DNA of 21,151 nucleotides from CAJXCL01 sp964394335 (GCA_964394335.1 CAYMVZ010000035.1:1-21151); one strand, 5' to 3'; shown: positions 1 to 7,802, counted from the stretch's first letter. Notes: a model not told the origin generated them from the letters alone. Numbers and translations are program-made.

Positions 1-133
1 AACCAAAACAATAAACAGTTGAATTTATTTGAATTTTAACCGGACACTACTGATCACAAATAGCAAATTGGTTTTTGCTTACCACCAATTGCCTAATGCC
101 TACTGTTATCTGTATTCTGCCCTCCGGTTCCTG
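1..133. other. Non-coding flank, nothing recognised
   Basis: AT-rich sequence downstream of the cupin gene. No gene, terminator hairpin or repeat can be supported here. It contains short 'gcctaatgcctactgtt'-like low-complexity text that resembles the stretch near 14327-14350. Confidence 0.4.
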
Positions 134-511
134 TTACCTCACTGACTCAACCTTTCCCTCTCCTTCAAAAAAGCCAATAAAATAGCCGGTTTTGGAACCT
201 CTATTTTCAATGGTATGTTTGATGTCCGGCGGAATAATAAATAAGAATTCCGGGCTTATAAGAAATGTTTCTTCCTCCTGATTCCCTTTCAAATCGTCCA
301 CAGTTAAACGTATTTGGGAGCCGCAGAGCAAAAAATATTCAGTATGAAGAGGATGGTAATGGTTTCCACGGACCGCGCCCGGCTTTAATTCCGCAACATG
401 AAAATTTAATAACTCTTTTTTTTTGAGTTGCGGAAAATCATTAAACGGAAACCAGGAAAACCCTCGCTCATCTTTAGGTGAATTTAATGGAATTTTCTTG
501 ATGATAGACAT
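134..511 (-). CDS. Small cupin-fold protein (sugar/polysaccharide context)
   Basis: A protein of about 125 residues with a single cupin barrel. The first cupin motif is visible as GNHYHPLHTEYFLL, giving metal-binding His and Glu candidates, followed by a second motif around IIPPDIKHTIEN. Cupins of this type act as sugar-nucleotide isomerases or epimerases or as sugar binders, but no catalytic class can be assigned. The frame is open up to an ATG at 559, which would add 16 residues (MYDYIVCFYSIQVNCI) that do not look like cupin sequence. I prefer the ATG at 511 because the homologous-looking part begins there (MSIIKKIPLNSPKDERG), and because it leaves a 50-base gap to the divergent heptosyltransferase gene where a promoter can be read. 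Neither start has a clear ribosome binding site. The neighbouring lipopolysaccharide genes suggest a role in surface sugar metabolism; this is inference. Confidence 0.75.
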   Translation of the reverse strand: MSIIKKIPLNSPKDERGFSWFPFNDFPQLKKKELLNFHVAELKPGAVRGNHYHPLHTEYFLLCGSQIRLTVDDLKGNQEEETFLISPEFLFIIPPDIKHTIENRGSKTGYFIGFFEGEGKVESVR

Positions 512-518
512 AATACAA

Positions 519-547
519 TTCACTTGAATACTATAAAAGCATACAAT
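519..547 (+). promoter_or_regulatory. Candidate sigma-70 promoter of the heptosyltransferase gene
   Basis: TTCACT (519-524), 17-nt spacer, TACAAT (542-547). Only 14 nt separate the -10 box from the ATG at 562, and no Shine-Dalgarno sequence is seen, so the mRNA would have a very short leader. The -10 box is good and the -35 box only partial. Confidence 0.4.
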
Positions 548-561
548 ATAGTCATACATTT

Positions 562-1581
562 ATGGAAATAAAAAATAAAATAGAACGAATTCTTCTTATT
601 AAACCGAGTTCATTAGGTGATATTGTTCATGGTCTTCCTGTATTAAAAGCCTTGCACAATAAATGGCCTGACGCTAAGATTTCATGGGTGGTCAAGGATG
701 TTTATCTGGATATTCTTAATGGAAATCCTCTTATTGATGACCTGATATTATTAATAAAAAACAGTTTAACCACTTCGATCTTTTCTTTTAGAAAAAAACT
801 GCGCCATGGAAGTTTTGATCTGGCGGTGGACATGCAGGGGCTTTTCCGAAGCGGTTTGATTGCATTTTTATCCGGCGCTGCGGTAAGGATTGGATTCAGT
901 AATGCGCGGGAACTTTCTTCCTTATTTTATACACACAAAGTTGATGCTCCTTTGAACCTTCATGCTGTAGACCGGAATTTAAAACTCGCTGCTGCGTTAG
1001 GTTGTGAAGATCAGGAGATTGAATTTCCACTCTATTTTAAACCGGAAACTGAGCAAGAAGCATTAAGTTTTCTTCAAAAAAATCTGTTAGATACAAGAAG
1101 ACCCCTTGTAACATTCGTCCCGGGGGCGCGGTGGGAGAAGAAACGGTGGCCACCACATTCCTTTTCCAGATTAGGTGACCTTTTAAATCAGAAAATGGGA
1201 GCGGGAATCATTGTAGCGGGCAGTAGACAGGAAAATAGATTGATTCATGAAATTCGCAGCGCTATGAAAAGTCCTTCCTCTGAAGCAGTTGATTTTTCAC
1301 TCACAAAACTTACAGCGCTTCTCAGTAAATCGGATGTAGTAGTAACAAACGATTCAGGGCCCATGCATATTGCGGTGGCAATGAGAACGCCTGTTGTCGC
1401 TCTCTTTGGCCCTACGGATCCGGCACGAACAGGCCCCTATTCTAAAAAATGTCTGATAATCCAAAGAGATTTGGAATGCATACCATGTTTTCGGAAGCAA
1501 TGCAGCCAGGGCAGTTTTGAATGCATGGATTCTATAACCGTTGAGGAGGTTTTTGAAGGGATTAAGAAGATATTAAGATGA
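562..1581 (+). CDS. ADP-heptose--LPS heptosyltransferase (GT9, WaaC/WaaF family)
   Basis: A 339-residue GT-B glycosyltransferase of family GT9, which transfers L-glycero-D-manno-heptose from ADP-heptose to the Kdo-lipid A inner core at the cytoplasmic face of the inner membrane. The N-terminal motif ILLIKPSSLGDIVHGLP is very close to the WaaC form of the acceptor-domain glycine loop. The C-terminal nucleotide-sugar site is seen in FVPGARWEKKRWP (about 187-199) and in NDSGPMHIAVAMRTPVVAL with FGPTDPARTGPY (about 263-292). Length matches the family. The sequence features favour heptosyltransferase I, but the I/II distinction needs a tree. It is divergent from the cupin gene and lies on the same strand as the Kdo transferase gene downstream, as expected for an LPS-core locus. 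The ATG lacks a Shine-Dalgarno sequence. Confidence 0.9.
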   Translation: MEIKNKIERILLIKPSSLGDIVHGLPVLKALHNKWPDAKISWVVKDVYLDILNGNPLIDDLILLIKNSLTTSIFSFRKKLRHGSFDLAVDMQGLFRSGLIAFLSGAAVRIGFSNARELSSLFYTHKVDAPLNLHAVDRNLKLAAALGCEDQEIEFPLYFKPETEQEALSFLQKNLLDTRRPLVTFVPGARWEKKRWPPHSFSRLGDLLNQKMGAGIIVAGSRQENRLIHEIRSAMKSPSSEAVDFSLTKLTALLSKSDVVVTNDSGPMHIAVAMRTPVVALFGPTDPARTGPYSKKCLIIQRDLECIPCFRKQCSQGSFECMDSITVEEVFEGIKKILR

Positions 1582-1729
1582 GTCGAACCACTAACCATAT
1601 AAATTTTAAAGAATTTTTATTGGCGAACACCAACCGGTACAAAAAATTGACGTTCATTGAATGATCTATTATCATTTATTTATCAAGCAGTGGAAAATAA
1701 TGAAAGCAACTCTAAACCGCTTAGGGTAA

Positions 1730-2038
1730 ATGAATGTGACACAAAGAGAAGAAACAATACTAAAAAATGTTGAAGAAATATTAATTAAGCGTCTTGATCC
1801 GGGTAAAATCATCCTGTTCGGTTCAAGGGCAAGAAAAAAAAATGATAACAATGCTGATTTTGATCTTGCAATAGATAAAACAAGGATTGATATAAGATTG
1901 CACAGAAAAATTAAAGAAGAAATTGATTCAGTATGCGGCCTTTATAAAATAGATATTGTTTTTCTAAGTTCTGTAGACCGGAGCTTTAAAGAGCTGGTAT
2001 TGAAAACCGGAAAAGTAATTTATGAGAGAATTTCCTAA
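1730..2038 (+). CDS. MNT-type nucleotidyltransferase antitoxin
   Basis: A 102-residue minimal nucleotidyltransferase of the MntA type. The signature is GS-x10-DxD: GSRARKKNDNNADFD at about residues 31-45, with a further Asp expected in the following strand (YKIDIVFL). Family knowledge: MntA proteins transfer AMP units to the Tyr of the RX4HXY motif in the partner HEPN ribonuclease and so neutralise it. The stop overlaps the start of the HEPN gene by 17 bases, showing translational coupling and the standard antitoxin-toxin order. An AGGG sequence just upstream of the ATG may act as ribosome binding site. It is a mobile-defence type module lying between two LPS genes. Confidence 0.88.
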   Translation: MNVTQREETILKNVEEILIKRLDPGKIILFGSRARKKNDNNADFDLAIDKTRIDIRLHRKIKEEIDSVCGLYKIDIVFLSSVDRSFKELVLKTGKVIYERIS

Positions 2039-2417
2039 ATATGCCTTTCAGGAATTAGAAAAGGCATTTTCAAAATTAAAAGAAGGCGCGGCTTCAGCAC
2101 AAGATGAGCTTGATAAGGATGGAGTGATTCAAAGATTTGAGTTCACATTTGAGCAACTCTGGAAAACTTTAAAAATTTTTCTTGAACATCAGGGAATAAT
2201 CGTAAAAACTCCGAGAGATAGCTTCAAAGAAGCCTTTAGAATCGATCTATTTAAAGATGAAGAGATTTTCTTCGACATGATGGAAGACAGAAACCGAACC
2301 TCACACATATATGACAAAGAAGTCTCAGAAGAAATTTTTAAAAAAATTAAATCCTGCTATATTCAAGCAATAGAGAAGGTTTTGGAAAAACTGAAGGAAA
2401 GATTTGAAAAAAGTTAA
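2022..2417 (+). CDS. HEPN-domain toxin (nucleotidyltransferase substrate-binding family)
   Basis: A 131-residue alpha-helical HEPN protein of the family annotated as 'nucleotidyltransferase substrate binding protein' (HI0074 type). The catalytic and AMPylation motif RX4HXY is intact as RNRTSHIY at about residues 90-97. The preceding helices carry the typical FEFTFEQLWKTLKIFLEHQG signature. Family knowledge: HEPN partners of MNT enzymes are metal-independent RNases, and the motif Tyr is the site modified by the antitoxin. The gene overlaps the upstream MNT gene by 17 bases and is therefore co-translated. With both active motifs intact, the pair should be functional rather than a relic. Confidence 0.88.
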   Translation: MREFPKYAFQELEKAFSKLKEGAASAQDELDKDGVIQRFEFTFEQLWKTLKIFLEHQGIIVKTPRDSFKEAFRIDLFKDEEIFFDMMEDRNRTSHIYDKEVSEEIFKKIKSCYIQAIEKVLEKLKERFEKS

Positions 2418-2459
2418 ATTAATAAATTTACCTCGTTTTACCCTCTCTAATGGCTACCT

Positions 2460-2627
2460 ATGGAGTTGAATAACAACTCAAATAAGCTTCGAAGTACTAT
2501 ACTTACTAAGATAGCTAAACATACAGGCAAGAGGGTACCTGCCGATTTTATCAAGCAAACCACAAAACATATTAAAGAAGTTGAGCGCTTTCACAATCTA
2601 ATAACTGGGATTTATAAACCAGCATGA
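2460..2627 (+). CDS. Possible 55-residue protein or gene remnant, unknown
   Basis: An ATG-initiated frame of 55 codons, rich in Lys, Thr and Ile, with no recognised domain (begins MELNNNSNKLRSTILTKIAK; ends ITGIYKPA). It sits in the 307-base gap between the HEPN toxin and Kdo transferase genes. No convincing ribosome binding site is present. It could be a small accessory gene brought in with the toxin-antitoxin pair, a fragment of a larger gene, or chance. The rest of the gap (2628-2724) holds a perfect CCTTATAAGG palindrome near 2669 but no recognisable gene. Confidence 0.25.
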   Translation: MELNNNSNKLRSTILTKIAKHTGKRVPADFIKQTTKHIKEVERFHNLITGIYKPA

Positions 2628-2724
2628 TCAGAATATGCGCTTACAATAATGATAAAAAACTTGATAGCCCTTATAAGGACAACTTCTTAAGGGATTCACC
2701 CGCAAGCTATCTAATTAAAGGAAT

Positions 2725-4071
2725 ATGCCACTAATTGCCTTAATTTTCTATAACATCTTTTTCCCAATATTTTTTATTTCTTATCTCCCTGTATTTATTA
2801 CAAAACTGGTAAAGCGGGGGGACTTTAAAGAAGACTTCTGGGAGAGGTTTGGTTTTTTTTCCGCTTCAAAAAAAAAACAACTAAAAAGTTTGCAAAACCC
2901 GATCTGGATACATGCTGTGAGTGTTGGTGAAACCATAGCAGCGCTGTCCTTTCTCCGGGAATGGAGCAAACAAAAACCAGATTTAAAGTTTGTACTCTCC
3001 ACAACAACCAGTACCGGACAAAAAATGGCGAGAAAGCAATCACCCGAAAACGTAATATCAATTTATTGTCCTATTGATTTTTTTATCTGTGTCTGGAGCG
3101 CTCTCAATGTCATCAAGCCGAAAATGCTGATTATTTTTGAAGTAGAAATATGGCCTAATTTAATAGCTCTTACCGCATGGAGAAATATCAAATTAGCCCT
3201 GGTCAACTGCCGTATGTCCGATAAATCAGCAAAGGGTTACGCCAAACATCGTTGGTTCTTTAATTATATTTTTTCCAGGTTTTCATTGATTTGTACTCAA
3301 ACAGAAAAGGACGCTTGTAGAATCAAATCTATCATGGGAGATCAACCTTATATAAAGGTCTGCAATACCATGAAATTTGACCAGGTAACGGACTCTCAAA
3401 ACGATAATATTTGCGCACCGATTGATACAGTTTTCCCTGATAAAAACCGTCTTGTCTTAATTGCAGCCAGTACTCATCCCGGCGAGGAAGTCATTATGGT
3501 CAAAGCGTTTAAATCTCTCATTGTTGATTTTCCATCCCTTAACTTTATATTAGCGCCAAGACATGCCGAGCGAACTTATGAGGTGGAGAAAATTCTTAAA
3601 AAGGAAAATTTGGATTATGTTTTGCTAACAGAATTAAAAGAGTCGTTGAAGAATAGCAGCAGCGCCATGTCAAAAGAAACCATCAATAAGGGAAGAGTAA
3701 AAAAAAGGGTGTTGCTGGTTAATACGACAGGTGACTTGATGGGTTTGTTTGCCGCTTCTGATATTGTTTTTATGGGTAAAAGTCTCTGTGGCATTAAAGG
3801 AGGCCATAATATTATTGAGCCGGCAATCTTTGGTAAACCTGTTATATTTGGCAGCAATATGGACAATTTTCGACAGGTGGTTAAAATTTTTAAAGATAAT
3901 AAAGCCGCCCTGGAGGTTGAAAATCAACAGGAATTTTGCAGGACTTTACGCAGTCTTCTTAGTGATCCGGCTGAAAGGGAGCGACTTGGAAAGAAGGCAA
4001 GAGAGTTAGTGAAGAAGAACCGCGGGGCTATTAATAAGACAATTAAGTTGCTGAAGGAAAAAAATGATTAG
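2725..4071 (+). CDS. waaA: 3-deoxy-D-manno-octulosonic acid (Kdo) transferase
   Basis: A 448-residue GT30 glycosyltransferase (WaaA/KdtA) that adds Kdo from CMP-Kdo to lipid IVA, the committed step linking lipid A to core sugars. An N-terminal membrane-anchoring helix (about 1-28) is followed by IWIHAVSVGETIAAL (about 61-75), which carries the catalytic-base Glu of the family. Further signatures are STTTSTGQKMA, FEVEIWPNLI and a C-terminal nucleotide-sugar domain with FMGKSL and GGHNIIEPAIFGKPVIFG. It is slightly longer than the usual 420-430 residues, partly because of a Ser/Lys-rich insertion near 310-330. The start ATG follows AAAGGAAT. Whether it adds one or more Kdo residues cannot be read from the sequence. 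It belongs with the heptosyltransferase upstream. Confidence 0.93.
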   Translation: MPLIALIFYNIFFPIFFISYLPVFITKLVKRGDFKEDFWERFGFFSASKKKQLKSLQNPIWIHAVSVGETIAALSFLREWSKQKPDLKFVLSTTTSTGQKMARKQSPENVISIYCPIDFFICVWSALNVIKPKMLIIFEVEIWPNLIALTAWRNIKLALVNCRMSDKSAKGYAKHRWFFNYIFSRFSLICTQTEKDACRIKSIMGDQPYIKVCNTMKFDQVTDSQNDNICAPIDTVFPDKNRLVLIAASTHPGEEVIMVKAFKSLIVDFPSLNFILAPRHAERTYEVEKILKKENLDYVLLTELKESLKNSSSAMSKETINKGRVKKRVLLVNTTGDLMGLFAASDIVFMGKSLCGIKGGHNIIEPAIFGKPVIFGSNMDNFRQVVKIFKDNKAALEVENQQEFCRTLRSLLSDPAERERLGKKARELVKKNRGAINKTIKLLKEKND

Positions 4072-4165
4072 CCGCAGAGTGGCCAGAGCAACAACTAAAC
4101 ACCGCCTAAAAAAAACACAATTTTACAAGTTTGTAGTGCAGAGAATTCAAGATTAAGTGAAAGCA
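4072..4165. repeat. Intergenic spacer with dispersed repeat fragment
   Basis: Holds 'taaacaccgcctaaaaaaa' (about 4096-4114), which recurs in inverse orientation near 7976-7994. The flanking 'gccgcagagtggccagagc' resembles decayed copies of the GCAGAG palindromic repeat seen complete near 11251-11312. No gene. Confidence 0.4.
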
Positions 4166-4372
4166 CTATTTTTTTTCTTTGTGGATAAGTTTATTGATCT
4201 CTTTAATGATTACAGAGGAATCTATACCATGCATCATGGCTCCATTTTCGATTGATTCAGCTGTGGCTCCCATGCATCCCATACATCCCATATTATATTT
4301 CTCAAAAACTTTTATGGTTTCCGGGTAATCACGAAGCACATCATTGATAGATGAACTTTTTGTGACGTCCAT
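4166..4372 (-). CDS. DUF1858 / HCP-associated redox-disulfide domain protein
   Basis: A 68-residue single-domain protein of the DUF1858 family, also described as 'hybrid cluster protein-associated redox disulfide domain'. It shows the usual pattern: a short strand plus helix (INDVLRDYPETIKVFEKYNMGC) leading into a CMGCMGA motif, whose two Cys spaced CxxC are the presumed redox pair, and then two helices. The function of the family is unproven; members often sit near iron-sulfur or nitrosative-stress proteins. A GTG at 4381 would add three residues, but homologues begin at the equivalent of MDVTK, so I take the ATG. It is divergent from rpmB. Confidence 0.8.
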   Translation of the reverse strand: MDVTKSSSINDVLRDYPETIKVFEKYNMGCMGCMGATAESIENGAMMHGIDSSVIIKEINKLIHKEKK

Positions 4373-4397
4373 TTTACTCACTGCAAAAAATTAGATA

Positions 4398-4426
4398 TTG
4401 CCAGAATTTAGATGTTATGTTAGCAT
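4398..4426 (+). promoter_or_regulatory. Candidate promoter for rpmB
   Basis: TTGCCA (4398-4403), 17-nt spacer, TAGCAT (4421-4426), about 48 nt before the rpmB start codon. The -10 box is imperfect, so this is tentative. Confidence 0.3.
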
Positions 4427-4473
4427 TACTTCTATTATAAAACAATAAAAAATAACTACAGGAGATAAAGCTT

Positions 4474-4665
4474 ATGGCAAAGAAATGCGAGATTTGTGGA
4501 AAAGGCCCTGTTTACGGAAATAATGTCAGCCATGCCAATAATAAGACTCGAAGACGCTGGAACCCCAATTTGCAACGAGTACATGTCATCCAGAATGCTA
4601 CCCGCAAGCATATCTATGTCTGCACGCGATGTATCCGTTCAAATAAAGTCCAAAAGGCATCATAA
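4474..4665 (+). CDS. rpmB: 50S ribosomal protein L28
   Basis: A 63-residue L28 with the family start AKKCEICGKGP, the conserved YGNNVSHANNKTRRRW-PNLQ segment and the VCTRCIRS end. Two CxxC pairs (Cys5/Cys8 and Cys51/Cys54) are present, so this is the zinc-ribbon (C+) form of the protein, which serves in the large ribosomal subunit. A clear AGGAGA ribosome binding site lies about 8 nt upstream of the ATG. Monocistronic here, facing the PP2C gene with only 21 bases between the two stop codons. Confidence 0.97.
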   Translation: MAKKCEICGKGPVYGNNVSHANNKTRRRWNPNLQRVHVIQNATRKHIYVCTRCIRSNKVQKAS

Positions 4666-4686
4666 CAGCTCCCTTTCAAAAGACTT

Positions 4687-5550
4687 TCAGGCAAAATGCG
4701 GCTTAAAATCGGAAATTACATTACAGGCAACTGCTCCATTTTTGTCGGGCGGGGAAAAAACTTTATCGGAAAAATGAGTGATGACCACAGTAATGTTATC
4801 ATGGCCTCCTCTTTGATTTGCTAAACCAATCAATTCTTTACAAGCAGACACAAGATCAGAAGAGGATTGAACAATTGATTTTATTTCCTCATCTTTCACT
4901 AATCCGGATAATCCATCACTACAAAGCAGAAGATAGTCATTCTGACAAAAGTCAATAGAGGTTGCCGCAACCTGCATCGATGCATTGCTACCAAGCGCCT
5001 GAAGAATTACATTTTTTTGAGGATGTTTTTCCGCTTCTTCTTCGGTTATGGTTCCTAATGCAACAAGTTGCCCAACAAAAGATTGATCTTTTGTAACCTG
5101 TGTAATTGTATTATTTCGCACGATGTAAGCCCTGCTGTCGCCTATCTGTCCAATAAATAACTTGTTGTTTGAAATCCCTGCTAATGTTGCTGTCGTACCC
5201 ATACCGCGCATTTCAGGATTTTTTGAAGCTTTTTCTAAAATAGCCGTATTGGCTTTTTGCAGAGAATCATCTAACATCTGAACGAACTCTGATTCGGTAG
5301 AAGCTGTTTTAGATTTCATTTCTTTTAAAACAGTGTTAACAGCTAACAGGCTTGCGACTTCACCGGCTGCCGGGCCTCCCATTCCATCGGCAACCATAAA
5401 AAATTTGATTCCATCGTTTAGGTTATATTGTCGAACTTCGGTCAGGGAAGCAGAATTCTCACTGGTAGTATCTACAACGAGGAAACTGTCTTCATTGCCC
5501 TTTCGTACTCTACCGACATCAGTTTGCGCAAAAACAGAGATAGCACCCAT
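4687..5550 (-). CDS. PP2C-family serine/threonine protein phosphatase
   Basis: A 287-residue PPM/PP2C metal-dependent phosphatase of the Stp/PrpC type. The metal-binding motifs are all present: GNED (18-21), VADGMGG (53-59), IGDSRAYIV (136-144), SDGLSG (211-216) and GGHDNITVV (248-256). It is a soluble single catalytic domain with a short C-terminal tail of about 25 residues of unknown role. It should remove phosphate from Ser/Thr of proteins phosphorylated by Hanks-type kinases, none of which is in the window. It starts 2 bases after the stop of the FHA gene and lacks its own ribosome binding site, so the two are translationally coupled and probably act in one phospho-signalling pathway. Confidence 0.93.
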   Translation of the reverse strand: MGAISVFAQTDVGRVRKGNEDSFLVVDTTSENSASLTEVRQYNLNDGIKFFMVADGMGGPAAGEVASLLAVNTVLKEMKSKTASTESEFVQMLDDSLQKANTAILEKASKNPEMRGMGTTATLAGISNNKLFIGQIGDSRAYIVRNNTITQVTKDQSFVGQLVALGTITEEEAEKHPQKNVILQALGSNASMQVAATSIDFCQNDYLLLCSDGLSGLVKDEEIKSIVQSSSDLVSACKELIGLANQRGGHDNITVVITHFSDKVFSPPDKNGAVACNVISDFKPHFA

Positions 5551-5552
5551 AA

Positions 5553-6248
5553 CTATTTACATTGAAAAATTATTTTAACTTTTCGTACCTCAATTGTATC
5601 GTTCGGATATAATTTCCAGTTTTTTCCGACTATCCTTCCATTTACATTTACCTGTATCCAGCCGCCATACCCCGTAATGTAAAAAGATTTTCCCTCCTTT
5701 TTAATTGTCGCTACCATTGGAGGAATAAGAAATCCTTTCAGCACTACATCGGAGGTAAGAGATTTTCCTATTACAGTCACATCTTTGGTGATTTTGTATT
5801 CTTTTCGCTCCCCGGATTGAAGAACCATAAGTTTAGCTTGTTTTTCTTCAACAGGTGCGACAGCTTCCTTCATCTGTTTGCCAAGCAACTCCTGCTGTTG
5901 TTTTGTATCAAGGATCATTGTTCCCCCAAAATCTGCACCGGCCTGAGCCTCCACCTTTAACTCTGGTTCAAGAATAATAGTATGTTTTCCCACAATGACA
6001 ACATCTCCATCCTGCAATTTTTCCTGTTGAGTTATCCGATTTTCATTAACAAAAGTTCCATTAGTGCTGTTTAAGTCCTCAACAGTATATCCTCCTCCCG
6101 CTCGTTTAATTTTAGCGTGATGTCTGGAGACGGCAGCATTGTCAATTACAATATCATTATCCTCTTCTCTCCCGATTTTTACCTGGCTTCCGGTTATCGG
6201 GTATTCTTTAATAACGTTATCCTTGAATTTTAAAATCAATTTATCCAT
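5553..6248 (-). CDS. FHA-domain protein with a second, degenerate FHA-like domain
   Basis: A 231-residue cytoplasmic phosphothreonine-binding protein. The first FHA domain (about 1-95) has the full set of binding residues: IGR (25-27), SRHH (41-44) and LNSTNGT (59-65). A linker contains GGTMILDT (108-115), a Thr in a context resembling phosphorylation sites bound by FHA domains. Residues about 139-230 repeat the beta-sandwich pattern (VIGKSLTSDVVL at about 159-170), but the SxxH and NG motifs are lost, so this second copy probably does not bind phosphopeptide. It is the first gene of a two-gene operon with the PP2C phosphatase. A TTGACA lies upstream near 6325, but no good matching -10 box was found. 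Confidence 0.88.
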   Translation of the reverse strand: MDKLILKFKDNVIKEYPITGSQVKIGREEDNDIVIDNAAVSRHHAKIKRAGGGYTVEDLNSTNGTFVNENRITQQEKLQDGDVVIVGKHTIILEPELKVEAQAGADFGGTMILDTKQQQELLGKQMKEAVAPVEEKQAKLMVLQSGERKEYKITKDVTVIGKSLTSDVVLKGFLIPPMVATIKKEGKSFYITGYGGWIQVNVNGRIVGKNWKLYPNDTIEVRKVKIIFQCK

Positions 6249-6337
6249 TTCAGAATTTATCCAGCAAAATTTTTTTTTCTAACATAAAATATTGTTCCAG
6301 AATTTTCATTGATTTATATAGCTTTGTCAAGACAATA

Positions 6338-7762
6338 TCATCTGAAAATTAAGTATACATACCCTCCGGCCAGAGCCAGGTAAGATATAAACACTATGGC
6401 AAGCAGGATAAAGACTAATCTGCCCGGTCCCGCCCATTTAGGCAGATAACGCGGAAGATAAAAATGATTTAAAATTATTATGGCGCCTGTAAATATAACC
6501 GTGCCAGTGAATCCTATCACCGCGCTTAACAAAATCAATGGTCCCGGGGCATTAAAGAGCATAGTAATAGATGTAATTATGGTTAAAACACCGAGGAATA
6601 TATAATAGAGTCCCCTGATACCAATCTTCTTCGTAACAGGGAAAAGGCTGTGTAGAACATCTGCCTGAATACGGCTTACTGCATCAATAGTCACCAGCCA
6701 TGTATCTGAAAGAAACGCGGCAGCTACAATAAGAAAAATTATTGTGCCAATGCCTCCCCAGCTCACTTCAAAAAACTTGCTCTGAACAACCGCAATCTCG
6801 TAACCCTCCGGAAGAAGTCCTTCCGGGAAAAGAAGAGCATAAGCTAAAAGACATGTCATGAGAGTTGTTAAGATGTTTCCGAATATCCCGATACCACTGT
6901 CCAAAAGAAGGTATTTTCTCCATTCCATAAAATTTTTTCGGTCCTTTTCCTCATTAAAAGGAACAAAACCGGAATCTGGAATACTTTCAGGTCTTCCTGT
7001 AATGGGACCAGTTATTCTACCCATATGAACGGCCATCCCTGCCCCTTTGTCCCTCAACCAGTACGAATAGAAAAGCGTCCAGAAACCTCCGAGCCCGGCA
7101 AAGGTTATCGCAGTAAGAAGTTTTGTGGCATCATTCTGATCCCATGCCCTTGGCATAAAGTCAGAAGAACTAATTAGACCCAGGAGAAACTCGGGCAGAA
7201 CATTTAGAACTTTTGGCGTTGCGCACGCCCATACAAGGCCAATGACCGTTAAAATTGCGATAACCTTCATAAAGTTTTCAATAAGGTTATAAATAACACG
7301 GCTTAAAAGTATCGCGGCTAAAAATGCTGCCATAGAAGAATAAGCCCAAAAAAGTGACTGCCCTCTCTGACTCCAGCCCTCGGGCAAATCGGTTAACCCG
7401 GCAAGCGCAGTGCCACCGGCTGAGGCAAAAGCCCCGAACCAGAGAAATGATATGCTCATCAACACCCACAGCATCAAAGCAAAAAACCTGTTTAAACGAA
7501 TAAAACCTTGAAAAATGCTTTCCCCTGTTGCAAGTGTATAAAAACCAATCGAGTAGGTAAGAGGATATTGCAGTAAGCATGCGGGAAGGAGAAGAAACAG
7601 GAATGTAAGACCATACTTGGCTATTATGTAAGGCCACCAGATTAACTCTCCGCTCCCCTGAGCAAGCGCCATCCAAACGACCCCGGGACCTAAGGCGGTT
7701 AAGAGACCTTTGAGAGGTGGTATTTTGCCTTTTCTGTATGGAGCTAACTTCCCAAAATTCAT
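6338..7762 (-). CDS. Divergent Nramp-related membrane transporter
   Basis: A 474-residue inner-membrane protein with about 11-12 hydrophobic helices in the Nramp (LeuT-fold) arrangement. The opening LGPGVVWMALAQGSGELIWW aligns with TM1 of Nramp proteins (GPAF-x7-DPGN), but the metal-binding DPGN is replaced by GSGE (36-39). In the TM6 region (about 218-236) the MPH motif is absent; the sequence reads AGLGGFWTLFYSYW. Classical Mn/Fe transport is therefore doubtful. The protein belongs to a divergent subfamily that databases usually label 'Nramp family divalent metal transporter'. The substrate is unknown. A candidate promoter lies just upstream; no Shine-Dalgarno sequence is seen. It probably forms its own transcription unit. 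Confidence 0.8.
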   Translation of the reverse strand: MNFGKLAPYRKGKIPPLKGLLTALGPGVVWMALAQGSGELIWWPYIIAKYGLTFLFLLLPACLLQYPLTYSIGFYTLATGESIFQGFIRLNRFFALMLWVLMSISFLWFGAFASAGGTALAGLTDLPEGWSQRGQSLFWAYSSMAAFLAAILLSRVIYNLIENFMKVIAILTVIGLVWACATPKVLNVLPEFLLGLISSSDFMPRAWDQNDATKLLTAITFAGLGGFWTLFYSYWLRDKGAGMAVHMGRITGPITGRPESIPDSGFVPFNEEKDRKNFMEWRKYLLLDSGIGIFGNILTTLMTCLLAYALLFPEGLLPEGYEIAVVQSKFFEVSWGGIGTIIFLIVAAAFLSDTWLVTIDAVSRIQADVLHSLFPVTKKIGIRGLYYIFLGVLTIITSITMLFNAPGPLILLSAVIGFTGTVIFTGAIIILNHFYLPRYLPKWAGPGRLVFILLAIVFISYLALAGGYVYLIFR

Positions 7763-7772
7763 GATGAAAAAT

Positions 7773-7802
7773 AGAATATCACACGAATTTATTGAGTGGC
7801 AA
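7773..7802 (-). promoter_or_regulatory. Candidate promoter of the Nramp-like gene
   Basis: Reading the minus strand: TTGCCA (7802-7797), 18-nt spacer, TATTCT (7778-7773), then only 10 nt to the ATG at 7762. This predicts a leader of a few nucleotides, which agrees with the missing ribosome binding site. Confidence 0.4.
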
